Translations under genes and position numbers: made by a program
The notes under the pieces: generated by a model
Database searches by the model: none
What the model was told of the DNA's origin: nothing
Seen by the model: the letters and a program-made list of their open reading frames with translations, nothing else
DNA from: Candidatus Argoarchaeum ethanivorans
Lineage (GTDB): Archaea; Halobacteriota; Methanosarcinia; Methanosarcinales; EX4572-44
Reading direction: 5' to 3'
NCBI GenBank assembly: GCA_905067535.1
Contig: CAJHIR010000019.1
Span: forward strand, 1-14,973
DNA: 14,973 nucleotides
In this document: piece after piece, positions 6,576-14,000 of the stretch
How positions within the stretch are numbered: the stretch's first letter is position 1
Layout: every line of letters starts with the position of its first letter

Positions 6576-7633
6576 TGAAACCAACAACAGAAATATCAGG
6601 CACTATTATCTGGGGCGAAGAGTTTGAGGTTATCAGCGGTACATTATATATTGAAGATGGAATTATTGTAGATATGATAGAAGAGCAAGTTTCAGATGAT
6701 GTGATTATCGCTCCATGTTTTGTCAATGCTCATACCCATATAGGCGATTCTGTGATAAAAGATCCACCGATAACAAATCTGGATGAACTGGTGCGCCCTC
6801 CAGATGGATTAAAACACAGAATATTAAACAAGACTCCGACTGTCGAGCTTATAAACGCAATGGTTTCTACGTTAGAGGATATGAAAAAAACAGGTACTAC
6901 AGCATTTATTGATTTTCGTGAAGGAGGGGTTGAAGGTGTGAACGCTCTCAGGCAGTCCCTGATAGATATGGGAAATCTGCAAAGTATGATACTTGGGCGG
7001 CCGTGTGATGACCTGTCCAGGCTTCTTAAGGTGAGCGATGGCATCGGTCTGAGCGGTGTTAACGATATGCCCTTAAGTGAGTTGCAAGAGATAGTATCTG
7101 CGGTGAAAAAATCCGGAAAGCCTTTTGCTATCCATGCAGGTGAGAAGGATAAAACTGATATTGATGCTGCTTTTGATCTTGAACCGGACTTTATAGTTCA
7201 TTTAACAAGTGGCAGTAGCCGTGATTTTAAAAGAGCGTTTGATCAGGATTGTAAGATTGTTGTTTGTCCACGTTCAAATCTCCTTACCGGAGCAGGTATG
7301 CCAGATATTAAAGGTATGCTAAAATCAGGTGCTGTAGTCGGTGTTGGAACTGATAATGTGATGCTCAACTCTACAAACATGTTTGATGAAATGAAATTTA
7401 TATCGACAATATTTTTACATGATGATAGACAAGTATTTAAGCTATGCACGCTAAACGGAGCAGAGGTATCTAATATGGACAATGAGCTTGGTTCCATTGA
7501 GGCTGGAAAGATGGCTCATTTGATGGTATTGAATAGGAAGTCTTATAATCTTCAAGGTGTAAGAAACCATTTATCAGGTATTGTGCGAAGAGCACGTCCA
7601 GACGATATTATACAAATAATAGGAGTAAAATAA
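6575..7633 (+). CDS. amidohydrolase-family metal-dependent hydrolase/deaminase
   Basis: The protein has 352 residues and the amidohydrolase superfamily layout. The metal-binding HxH is in NAHTHIGDS (His53, His55), followed by FAIHAGE (His187, Glu190), IVHLT (His209) and VGVGTDN (Asp260). This pattern fits the AtzA/TrzA and SAH/MTA-deaminase branch, but the protein is shorter than the usual 410-430 residues and the substrate cannot be named. The start overlaps the dph2 stop by one base (TAATG), so it belongs to the same operon. Downstream the first universal stress gene begins after a one-base gap. Deamination of a purine or SAM-derived by-product is a possible link with dph2, but that is only a guess. 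Confidence 0.82.
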   Translation: MKPTTEISGTIIWGEEFEVISGTLYIEDGIIVDMIEEQVSDDVIIAPCFVNAHTHIGDSVIKDPPITNLDELVRPPDGLKHRILNKTPTVELINAMVSTLEDMKKTGTTAFIDFREGGVEGVNALRQSLIDMGNLQSMILGRPCDDLSRLLKVSDGIGLSGVNDMPLSELQEIVSAVKKSGKPFAIHAGEKDKTDIDAAFDLEPDFIVHLTSGSSRDFKRAFDQDCKIVVCPRSNLLTGAGMPDIKGMLKSGAVVGVGTDNVMLNSTNMFDEMKFISTIFLHDDRQVFKLCTLNGAEVSNMDNELGSIEAGKMAHLMVLNRKSYNLQGVRNHLSGIVRRARPDDIIQIIGVK

Positions 7634-7634
7634 A

Positions 7635-8090
7635 ATGGTAAGCGAAATATACAAAAAAATAGTTGTTGCAACTGACGGCTCAAAAGAAGCAGAAAAAGCT
7701 ATTGAATGTGCAGTGGAACTTGCACGACTTGCCGGAGCAAAACTGTATGCCCTGTATGTTGTTGATAGAGCAGCTTTCTTGGCTACCCCACTTGTGACTA
7801 TGCCAATAGATGTGGCATGGGGAGAACTGGAAGAGCATTTCCGTCATGAAGGTGCAGAAGCAACGAAAAAAATAGCAGATGCTGCAGCAGCCGTCGGTGT
7901 AGAGTTTGAAGCGAAGGTAGTTGAAGGACATGCAGCAGAAGAGATAATAAAGTTCTCAGAAGAAATGCCAGCAGACCTTGTTGTGATGGGAAGTCTCGGT
8001 AAAAGCGGTCTTAGCAGATTCTTACTTGGGAGTGTTGCTGATAAAGTCACACGAAATGCAAAGTTGCCTGTCATGGTCATAAGAAGCTAA
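7635..8090 (+). CDS. universal stress protein, first of a tandem pair
   Basis: This UspA-family protein has 151 residues. The N-terminal strand KIVVATDGS and the C-terminal nucleotide-binding signature G-x2-G-x9-GS (GSLGKSGLSRFLLGS, from residue 119) predict an ATP-binding Usp. The family forms dimers in the cytoplasm and has a regulatory or protective role under stress; the specific role here is unknown. GGAG at 7622-7625 is the ribosome-binding site and overlaps the end of the amidohydrolase gene, so expression probably continues from the upstream operon. It differs from the next gene mainly by a longer loop (residues about 45-60). Confidence 0.93.
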   Translation: MVSEIYKKIVVATDGSKEAEKAIECAVELARLAGAKLYALYVVDRAAFLATPLVTMPIDVAWGELEEHFRHEGAEATKKIADAAAAVGVEFEAKVVEGHAAEEIIKFSEEMPADLVVMGSLGKSGLSRFLLGSVADKVTRNAKLPVMVIRS

Positions 8091-8126
8091 GCAAGAAACT
8101 GTTTGCTCAGGTGAGAGTGGATTAAA

Positions 8127-8570
8127 ATGACAGAGAAGTTGTATAAGAAAATAATAGTTGCAACTGACGGCTCAAAAGAGGCAGAGAGAGCTGTAAAATA
8201 TGCTATAGAACTTGCACGAGATACAGGAGCAAAAGTATATGCTTTATATGTGGTGGACACAGCGATCCCAACAACCAGCAGCATGAGTGTGGCATGGGGG
8301 AACGTGCATGAATTCCTTCGGGAGGAAGGGGCGGAAGCAACGAAAAAAATAGCAGAGACTGGAGCAAAAGCAGGAGTTGAAGTTGAAAAGAAGCTATCTG
8401 AAGGGCATCCGGCAGAAGAGATAATAAAGTTCTCAGAAGAGCTGCCAGCAGACCTTATCGTGATGGGAAGTATCGGTAAAAGCGGTCTCGACAGATTTTT
8501 ACTTGGAAGTGTCTCTGATAAAGTCACACGAATTTCAAAGATACCGGTTATGGTAGTAAGAAATTATTAG
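8127..8570 (+). CDS. universal stress protein, second of a tandem pair
   Basis: The protein has 147 residues and is a close paralog of the gene 36 bp upstream. Long identical blocks include EGAEATKKIA, EEIIKFSEE and the signature GSIGKSGLDRFLLGS. Several DNA stretches are also nearly identical, which points to a fairly recent tandem duplication. The ATP-binding glycines are intact, so both copies should bind nucleotide. The spacer 8091-8126 contains AGGTGAGAG, a possible ribosome-binding site somewhat far from ATG 8127. Its stop codon is followed directly by a decayed relative of the hairpin-array family. Confidence 0.93.
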   Translation: MTEKLYKKIIVATDGSKEAERAVKYAIELARDTGAKVYALYVVDTAIPTTSSMSVAWGNVHEFLREEGAEATKKIAETGAKAGVEVEKKLSEGHPAEEIIKFSEELPADLIVMGSIGKSGLDRFLLGSVSDKVTRISKIPVMVVRNY

Positions 8571-8611
8571 CACCTGCGCACAACGCGAGTAGAAACAACC
8601 AGTGGCTTTTA
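8571..8611. repeat. possible degenerate relative of the hairpin-array family
   Basis: Directly after the usp stop codon, CACCTGCGCACAACGCGAG resembles the first array hairpin (CTGCACAAC...). AACAACCAGTGGCTTTTAATT then resembles the array spacer AATAGCCAGTAACCTTTRATT. The stem is no longer a perfect palindrome. The match is by eye and partial. Confidence 0.35.
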
Positions 8612-8784
8612 ATTTAATTACTATACCCCCCAACTCTGCTGCGGTCGGGACAAGCCACAGAGCAATCTTTTTTTAAGCAGGGACGTATAAGAACATCAAT
8701 GGTCGAGCTGAAACATGCGAGCCATTGTGTTTATAAAATATGATACCATAAGGTGCTTTGCATAAAATATAAAAAGAAATTATT
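8612..8784. repeat. 173-bp dispersed repeat, copy A (candidate small RNA gene or cassette)
   Basis: This copy aligns without net length change to 14129-14301. Over the last 99 bp (8686-8784) I count 8 differences by hand, all transitions; the first part is more diverged. Parts in order: TTTAATTACTATACCC; an imperfect hairpin (outer stem CTCTG/CAGAG, inner GGT/GCC, loop CGGGACAA); a run of seven T at 8668-8674; a TATA-like TATAAG (8686-8691); an imperfect stem AATGG...CCATT; and a strong TATA-like box TTTATAAAATA (8730-8740). No reading frame spans it. The hairpin plus T-run could end a short transcript, and the later boxes could start another. Confidence 0.75.
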
Positions 8785-9456
8785 GTGTGGCACTGATAGA
8801 ATTGAATTATTTTTAAAGAAATATACACTGAAATTGGGAAGGGAAATCACGTGCACCGATGGGGAAAATCGTCAATGAGATGCAGGATGAACGAAGGGAA
8901 TCGCATGAGTCAATGAAAGGGCTGACAGATACAATCCTCGAACTTGCGAGGACAAGGAAGTAATCTTTAAGTGCAGAGTTAGGCTCAATATGGTGTTGTG
9001 TGGTGAGTATGGAAACATCGGTTCAGAAAGGGAAATATTTGCTTATTTCGCGCTCACTGGCAAAATTCCAATTATTATTGGGTTTAAGAATGTATTAGAG
9101 CGAATGACACTCCGTATAAACACTATCGAAGGGTTTGTGCCGGAGGATACTATTGAATGGCGGCAACAGGATCGCCACTGAGACGCCAGTGCAATACTGC
9201 GATGATTCCTGTCGCTGATGCCAATGACGACCACTGCATCACTATCCCAAATACACCAATAATCACGCAGGCAAAGGCAGGAACGATCAATTTATGAGGC
9301 AGAGTTATGTATACTTTCCAGCAAGTATAAATTTGGAACCTTTATGGCATAAACCGCCGGGGGCACAGAGGATCACAGAGAGTTTAGGTTTTTGGTGGTA
9401 AAAGTACATATTTGTGATAGAAAGTTATAAAAAAACAGATACGGTTTAGTATACTT
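8785..9456. other. gene-poor stretch with short doubtful ORFs
   Basis: No convincing gene is seen here. A 34-codon ORF at 8859-8963 (MGKIVNEMQDERRES...) has natural-looking composition but no clear ribosome-binding site. A 63-codon + strand ORF at 8990-9181 resembles nothing I know. On the minus strand, the frame ending at 9150 stays open from about 9338 and has a hydrophobic centre (LIVPAFACVIIGVFGIVMQW), like a fragment of a membrane protein. These could be remnants of decayed genes. GGCACAGAGGATCACAGAG near 9361-9379 is a short degenerate direct repeat. The final 35 bp are the rfcL promoter. Confidence 0.5.
9425..9432 (+). promoter_or_regulatory. TATA box of rfcL
   Basis: TTATAAAA lies 25-32 bp before ATG 9457, preceded by GAAAG, a purine-rich possible B-recognition element. 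The spacing predicts transcription starting within a few bases of the ATG, so the mRNA would be leaderless or nearly so. No Shine-Dalgarno is present between the box and the start, which agrees. Confidence 0.6.
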
Positions 9457-10875
9457 ATGAGCAGTGAAGAATGGACTGAAAAGTATCGACCGGAACATCT
9501 TGACGATCTGGTTGGTCATAAAAAACCCATTGAAGAGCTTAAAACATGGGCAAGATACTGGCAGCAGGATACACCTATGGAACGTGTAGTTATTCTATAT
9601 GGCAAACCTGGTGTTGGTAAAACCACTTCAGCTTATGCATTAGCACGGGATTTTGGATGGGATCTGATTGAGCTTAATGCAAGTGATTCACGGACCGCAG
9701 ATGTGATTACGAGGGTAGCAGGCTCTGCATCACAGATGGGGACGTTTGAAGGTACACATGGAAAGCGCCTGGTTGTTCTTGATGAAGCAGATAATATTCA
9801 TGGTAATGCTGATAGGGGTGGTGCAAATGCCGTCATCAAGGTGATAAAAAACACCCATCAGCCCATAATCCTGATTGCAAATGAATACTATGGAATGTCA
9901 AAGACACTCCGGGATTCATGCAAGAGTATAAACTTCGCTGCAGTGAGAACTCCTACCATCGAATCTTTTATAAAAAAAATAGCTTCTATGGAGAAGATCA
10001 GGATTGAGCCTGATGCCATTAAGATGTTGGCAGCACACTCTGGTGGAGATATGAGAAGCGCTCTTAATGATTTCCAGGCAGTGGCAGAAGGGCGCGATGA
10101 GCTTATTTTGGAAGATATTACAGTATCTTCCCGGGACAGCAAGGAAACCGTGTTTCAGGTAATAGCAAAAATATTTAAAGGAAGTGATATCTCTGAAATA
10201 TACCATTCGACATTTCAGCTTGATGAGACGCCTGAAAATCTCATCCACTGGATAGATGAGAACCTGCCAATTGCCTACAAGCACCCTCACGACCTGGTGA
10301 ATTCGTTTGAGGTTCTCTCTCGTGCTGATATGTTTCTTGGGAGGGTGCGCCGACGACAGAACTATCGGATGTGGAAACATGCGTCACTTCTGATGAGCGG
10401 AGGGGTAGCAGTATCAAAGACACGCAAATATGAGATGTTCACGCGCTTTCAACCGCCTTCCACGTGGAGACGTCTTGCACAGACCAGAAATATGCGTAAC
10501 ACCCGTGATTCTATCTCCCTGAAAGTTGGAAGACGCTGTCATGTATCAAGAGAGTTTGCAAGAGCAGAACTGATTGAATTTGCAAGGTTGTTGATTAAGG
10601 ATGAAAAATATGCTACGGCAGTTGCAGCAGAACTTGATCTTTCCATTGAAGAGATTACCTACCTATTACAGAGCAAAACCACCTCTAAAAAGGTAAAAAA
10701 TATTTATGGATCGGCAAGAGCATTAATTGAGAAGGAGACAGAAGAGAATATAGAGTTGTTTGCACGAACTGAACAAAAAGGCGATGGTTTCGAGCCCCTT
10801 AAAGATAGTGTAAAAACTGATAGGAAAAAAGCTAAAAGTAGTTCAACTCCCCAGAGTACACTTTTTGATTTTTGA
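9457..10875 (+). CDS. rfcL: replication factor C large subunit
   Basis: RfcL is the large subunit of the clamp loader that opens the PCNA ring and places it at primer ends during DNA replication. The protein has 472 residues. It is an AAA+ ATPase with Walker A GKPGVGKTT (49-57), Walker B VVLDEAD (to residue 112) and ASDSRT before it. The last residues QSTLFDF form a textbook PIP box for PCNA binding, so the C-terminus is complete. A charged Lys/Ser linker precedes it. The TATA box just upstream predicts a leaderless start. The next gene, hisD, begins 14 bp after the stop and is probably co-transcribed, although the two functions are unrelated. The small RFC subunit is not in the window. Confidence 0.96.
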   Translation: MSSEEWTEKYRPEHLDDLVGHKKPIEELKTWARYWQQDTPMERVVILYGKPGVGKTTSAYALARDFGWDLIELNASDSRTADVITRVAGSASQMGTFEGTHGKRLVVLDEADNIHGNADRGGANAVIKVIKNTHQPIILIANEYYGMSKTLRDSCKSINFAAVRTPTIESFIKKIASMEKIRIEPDAIKMLAAHSGGDMRSALNDFQAVAEGRDELILEDITVSSRDSKETVFQVIAKIFKGSDISEIYHSTFQLDETPENLIHWIDENLPIAYKHPHDLVNSFEVLSRADMFLGRVRRRQNYRMWKHASLLMSGGVAVSKTRKYEMFTRFQPPSTWRRLAQTRNMRNTRDSISLKVGRRCHVSREFARAELIEFARLLIKDEKYATAVAAELDLSIEEITYLLQSKTTSKKVKNIYGSARALIEKETEENIELFARTEQKGDGFEPLKDSVKTDRKKAKSSSTPQSTLFDF

Positions 10876-10889
10876 GTTGTGATGAAAAT

Positions 10890-12158
10890 ATGATCGTTAA
10901 GGAATTAGGAGAGCTAACACCAGGAGAACTGGAGAGAATTCTAAAACGAACAAATGTCAAACAGGTAAATGATTCTGTTCTTCCCATACTTAAAGATGTG
11001 AAAGAGCATGGCGATAGTGCAGTAAAATCATACACAAAGAAATTTGATCGCACTATTTTAACTGAAATAACAGTAACAACAGGAGAGATAAACAAAGCCC
11101 TCAAAACAGTAGACCCTCGATTACTCAAGCATCTTGAATTGTCAGCTTCAAACATCAGAAAGTTTCATGAAAAACAAAAAATCGGCGACTGGTATACAGA
11201 AATCAGTGATGGAATAACGCTCGGGCAAAAAATAACACCTCTTGAACGAATCGGTGTATACATACCAGGAGGGCGGGCAGCATATCCAAGCACAGCGCTT
11301 ATGACCATCATACCTGCGCGAGTTGCAGGTGTTAGTGAAGTCATCGTATGCACACCACCGGGACTAAATGGATGCATACATCCTGCAACCCTTGCAGCCT
11401 GCCACATTGCAGGATCAGATCAGGTATTCAAGGTTGGTGGCGTGCAGGCAGTGGCAGCAATGGCATATGGGACTGATACCATACCAAAAGTAGATAAAAT
11501 CGTTGGACCTGGGAATGCGTACGTTACCGCTGCAAAAACACTTGTGCGAGGTGAATGTGAAATTGACTTTCCGGCAGGACCAAGTGAAATACTGGTAATA
11601 GCAGATAACACAGCAAAACCATCTCACGTGGCATGGGATATGCTTGCACAATGTGAACACGATCCTGCTGCAATATCCATACTTGTAACCACCTCGAATG
11701 TGCTTGCAGCAGAAGTCCAACAAATCATAGAAGATGAAATAAAAAGCTGTGAACGGCAAGAAATAATCACACAATCGCTTCAAAATGCAGCAATAATCAC
11801 CGTACCAACAATAGAAGAGTGCATCGAATTTTCAAACAGCTTTGCACCAGAACACCTTGAAATCATCGTCAAAAACCCACAGGCTCTTCTTGAAAAAATC
11901 AAAAATGCAGGCTCTATATTCATAGGCAATTACGCTCCCGTATCAGCAGGCGATTATGCATCAGGCACAAACCATGTACTTCCAACAGCAGGATACGCCA
12001 GAATCTACTCAGGACTTAACATCGACCACTTCACCAAAAAAACAACTATCCAGATAATAAACAAAAAAGGGCTTGCAACACTTAAAGACACAATTACAAC
12101 AATAGCAGAAGCAGAGGGTTTGTATGCACATGCAAAAGCAGTACAAACACGATTCTGA
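10890..12158 (+). CDS. hisD: histidinol dehydrogenase
   Basis: HisD catalyses the last two steps of histidine synthesis, oxidising L-histidinol to L-histidine with NAD and a zinc ion. The protein has 422 residues, close to the family's usual length. Signature regions are present: [52 protein letters not shown] with a zinc-ligand region, [10 protein letters not shown] with the catalytic Glu-His pair, and [12 protein letters not shown] near the end. A TTG at 10872 would overlap rfcL, but ATG 10890 is preferred: it is preceded by GTGATG at a suitable distance and gives a normal N-terminus. No other his gene is nearby. Its stop codon is followed one base later by hairpin array 2. Confidence 0.96.
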   Translation: MIVKELGELTPGELERILKRTNVKQVNDSVLPILKDVKEHGDSAVKSYTKKFDRTILTEITVTTGEINKALKTVDPRLLKHLELSASNIRKFHEKQKIGDWYTEISDGITLGQKITPLERIGVYIPGGRAAYPSTALMTIIPARVAGVSEVIVCTPPGLNGCIHPATLAACHIAGSDQVFKVGGVQAVAAMAYGTDTIPKVDKIVGPGNAYVTAAKTLVRGECEIDFPAGPSEILVIADNTAKPSHVAWDMLAQCEHDPAAISILVTTSNVLAAEVQQIIEDEIKSCERQEIITQSLQNAAIITVPTIEECIEFSNSFAPEHLEIIVKNPQALLEKIKNAGSIFIGNYAPVSAGDYASGTNHVLPTAGYARIYSGLNIDHFTKKTTIQIINKKGLATLKDTITTIAEAEGLYAHAKAVQTRF

Positions 12159-12159
12159 A

Positions 12160-12277
12160 CTGTACAACTTCGTTGTGCAGAGCTGCATACTTTCTGCGTA
12201 TACAGAACTGCACACACCACGTGTAGCAAAACATTTAATTCTCGACTACGAAGTAGTCGAGTGTGTAAGCAATCAAG
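12160..12277. repeat. modular array of short hairpins (array 2, hisD-ferredoxin)
   Basis: Array 2 begins one base after the hisD stop, as array 1 does after recJ. In order: hairpin 12160-12180 (CTGTACAAC/GTTGTGCAG, loop TTC, one pair now T-G); hairpin 12183-12205 (CTGCATAC/GTATACAG, one mismatch); hairpin about 12209-12228 (TGCACAC/GTGTAGCA with one bulge); spacer AAAACATTTAATT; perfect hairpin 12241-12261 (CTCGACTAC/GTAGTCGAG, loop GAA); and a tail TGTGTAAGCAATCAAG (12262-12277). The module order matches array 1. The GAA-loop hairpin differs from that of array 1 at two stem positions, both compensated on the opposite arm. The ferredoxin ribosome-binding site follows immediately. Confidence 0.88.
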
Positions 12278-12287
12278 AGGAGGAGAT
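12278..12287 (+). promoter_or_regulatory. strong ribosome-binding site of the ferredoxin gene
   Basis: AGGAGGAGAT is a near-ideal Shine-Dalgarno sequence four bases before ATG 12292. It is the strongest in the window and fixes the start. It abuts the end of hairpin array 2, so folding of the array in mRNA could affect its accessibility. Confidence 0.7.
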
Positions 12288-12291
12288 ATAA

Positions 12292-12546
12292 ATGGCACAA
12301 ATAGATACAAATAAATGTACTGGATGCGGGGTGTGTGTTAAGATATGCCCTGATGGTTTTGAAGTGAAAGAGAAAAAAGCTGTTCTGAAAAATTCGAGTG
12401 CTGAATGCATCGATGAAGCAGCAGCAGCATGTCCTGTCGGAGCAATCACCTCTGATAGCAATCTTTGGTGGCAAGATAGGCATGTAATACCTGCTCGTGG
12501 CGGAAGAAGGAAAAGACAGGGAAGAGGTGGCGGAAGAATGCGGTGA
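12292..12546 (+). CDS. small [4Fe-4S] ferredoxin with Arg/Gly-rich tail
   Basis: The protein has 84 residues. CTGCGVC gives Cys9, Cys12 and Cys15, and CPVGAI gives Cys47; together these can hold one [4Fe-4S] cluster. Cys19 and Cys39 are placed like the disulfide pair of Pyrococcus-type single-cluster ferredoxins. A second cluster is not supported, because the second Cys motif is incomplete. It is presumably a cytoplasmic electron carrier; its partner is unknown. Unusually, after the ferredoxin fold (about residue 53) comes a tail with NLWWQDRH and then a strongly basic Arg/Gly segment (GGRRKRQGRGGGRMR). Such a tail could bind RNA, DNA or an acidic partner. The strong ribosome-binding site confirms the start. 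Confidence 0.9.
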   Translation: MAQIDTNKCTGCGVCVKICPDGFEVKEKKAVLKNSSAECIDEAAAACPVGAITSDSNLWWQDRHVIPARGGRRKRQGRGGGRMR

Positions 12547-12601
12547 TGCAAAGATTAATAACTAACGAAGTCAAGTTAGAATATGTTAAAGGCATACTAC
12601 C

Positions 12602-12847
12602 ATGTTTATCGAGTATAATCTTCTCATCATTGTTGTCATCGTTGCGATAGTGGCTTACCTACTTTTAAAAACAATTAAGCATATGATTATCAATACCCTG
12701 CTTGGGTTTATTGTTTTGGTGGCATGCAATATACTTCTTGGGCTTGACATTGCATATACATGGGTAGTTATTGCTATATGTGCAATCGGGGGGGTGGCTG
12801 GTGCAGCCGCAATTTTATTACTTCATTACTTAAATGTGGCTTTTTGA
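12602..12847 (+). CDS. BofA-like small membrane protein
   Basis: The protein has 81 residues, nearly all hydrophobic, with three predicted membrane segments at about 5-22, 27-47 and 52-76. The middle pattern (IINTLLGFIVLVACNILLG) and the Gly-rich last helix (GGVAGAAAILLL) match the layout of the pro-sigma-K processing inhibitor BofA family. Archaea have members although they lack sigma-K, so the archaeal role is unknown. The ATG at 12602 lacks a good ribosome-binding site. A small imperfect inverted repeat, CTAAC/GTTAG, lies in the 55-bp gap upstream. It sits 30 bp before pyrH and may be co-transcribed with it. Confidence 0.75.
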   Translation: MFIEYNLLIIVVIVAIVAYLLLKTIKHMIINTLLGFIVLVACNILLGLDIAYTWVVIAICAIGGVAGAAAILLLHYLNVAF

Positions 12848-12877
12848 TATGGTACTGACATTAAAAATGGTGCAAAA

Positions 12878-13558
12878 ATGACTGTTGTGATATCAATTGG
12901 CGGTTCGGTTCTTGTAAAGGATTTTGATTATGAACGAATTGGAAAGTATGCAGAAGTTATAAAACAGATAGCAGCACACGATAACGTGTTTGTTGTTACT
13001 GGCGGCGGCAATGTTGCACGGGATTATATCAGTGTTGCAAGGAAACTTGGAGCAAATGAGGTATCATGCGATTTTATTGGAATTGAAGTCACACGCTTAA
13101 ACGCAAGTATTCTTATAGCAGCACTTGGAAGCACCGCTTACCCGGAAGTGCCAACAAATTACCGGGAAGCTGAAAATGCATCATCATTTCCAGTAGTTGT
13201 GATGGGTGGAGTTGCTCCAGGCCAGACAACCGATGCTGTTTCAGCGGTGCTTGCGGAATATGTTCATGCAGAAAAGCTTCTTATTGCAACCTCGGTTGAT
13301 GGTGTTTATACAGCAGACCCAAAAAGAAATCCACAGGCAAAAAAATTGCCGAGATTAACACCAGGGGAACTTGTAGATATCGTGATGAAGATGGGTATAA
13401 AAGCAGGTTCTAACTCGCCTATTGACGCATTGGCTGCAAAGATTATTGAGCGATGTGGAATCCATACAATCATTTTTAATGGGAGCAACCCTGAAAACAT
13501 CCTTGAAGCAATCAAAGGTGCGCATAACGGGACAGAAATAAACTCACAAAAAACCTGA
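12878..13558 (+). CDS. pyrH: UMP kinase (archaeal type)
   Basis: UMP kinase phosphorylates UMP to UDP in pyrimidine nucleotide synthesis. The protein has 226 residues, the archaeal length, which is shorter than the bacterial enzyme. It shows the amino-acid-kinase fold: VVISIGGSVL at the start, the Gly-rich VTGGGNVARDYI for phosphate binding, TSVDGVYTADPKRNP around the nucleotide site, and the C-terminal GSNSPIDALAAKIIERC. The start ATG 12878 has only a weak GGTG upstream, but it gives the normal N-terminus. The next gene follows after 5 bp, so they form one transcription unit. Feedback control is likely in the family but cannot be read from sequence. Confidence 0.95.
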   Translation: MTVVISIGGSVLVKDFDYERIGKYAEVIKQIAAHDNVFVVTGGGNVARDYISVARKLGANEVSCDFIGIEVTRLNASILIAALGSTAYPEVPTNYREAENASSFPVVVMGGVAPGQTTDAVSAVLAEYVHAEKLLIATSVDGVYTADPKRNPQAKKLPRLTPGELVDIVMKMGIKAGSNSPIDALAAKIIERCGIHTIIFNGSNPENILEAIKGAHNGTEINSQKT

Positions 13559-13563
13559 TCTGC

Positions 13564-13992
13564 ATGATCACTTCAAAAATAAGATTTACAGTAAAAGCCT
13601 CTGTTGAAGTGGTGTGGGCATACCTTGGAGATGTTCGCAATTATGCTTGCTCTATTCCAGGATGTGTCAGCTGCAAACCAACTGGTTACGATACTCATCA
13701 CTGGTTATTCGATTTCAGAGTTGGGCCGTTTGTCAAGAGAATGGAAATAAGAGGTAAAACCATTGAACTTGATCCACCACATCATGGCAAATGGATTGGT
13801 CACAGCGATGATGCAATAGTTGGCGGATCAACAACAATCAAGGCTCTCGAAAATGGCAACACTGGTGTGATGTATACGATGGAAATTGAGCCAAAAAGCA
13901 TCATACTCAAGTGCTTAACACCACTGATAAAAGAGAAAATGGTAAAAGACCTCAAACAATATGCAAGAAACGTGAAAAATCATTTGGAGTGA
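13564..13992 (+). CDS. SRPBCC (START-like) protein of the CoxG type
   Basis: The protein has 142 residues. ASVEVVWAYLGDVRNYACSIPGCVSC near the N-terminus is the typical opening of CoxG-like SRPBCC proteins (value-x-lid helix, then SIPGC). A beta-rich middle and a final amphipathic helix (KEKMVKDLKQYARNVKNHLE) follow. The fold makes a hydrophobic pocket for lipids or other small ligands. True CoxG helps anchor molybdenum CO dehydrogenase in bacteria, but no cox genes are near, so that role should not be assumed. It starts 5 bp after pyrH, with TGATC as a possible ribosome-binding site. It ends 8 bp from the tRNA-His gene, which points the other way. Confidence 0.78.
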   Translation: MITSKIRFTVKASVEVVWAYLGDVRNYACSIPGCVSCKPTGYDTHHWLFDFRVGPFVKRMEIRGKTIELDPPHHGKWIGHSDDAIVGGSTTIKALENGNTGVMYTMEIEPKSIILKCLTPLIKEKMVKDLKQYARNVKNHLE

Positions 13993-14000
13993 AAGTTCAG

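Noticed and set aside
10872..10889. TTG start for hisD overlapping rfcL
   Set aside because: ATG 10890 has a better-placed ribosome-binding site and gives the normal family length.
12292..12546. Two-cluster (2x[4Fe-4S]) ferredoxin
   Set aside because: The second half has only Cys39 and Cys47, so the second CxxCxxC motif is missing.
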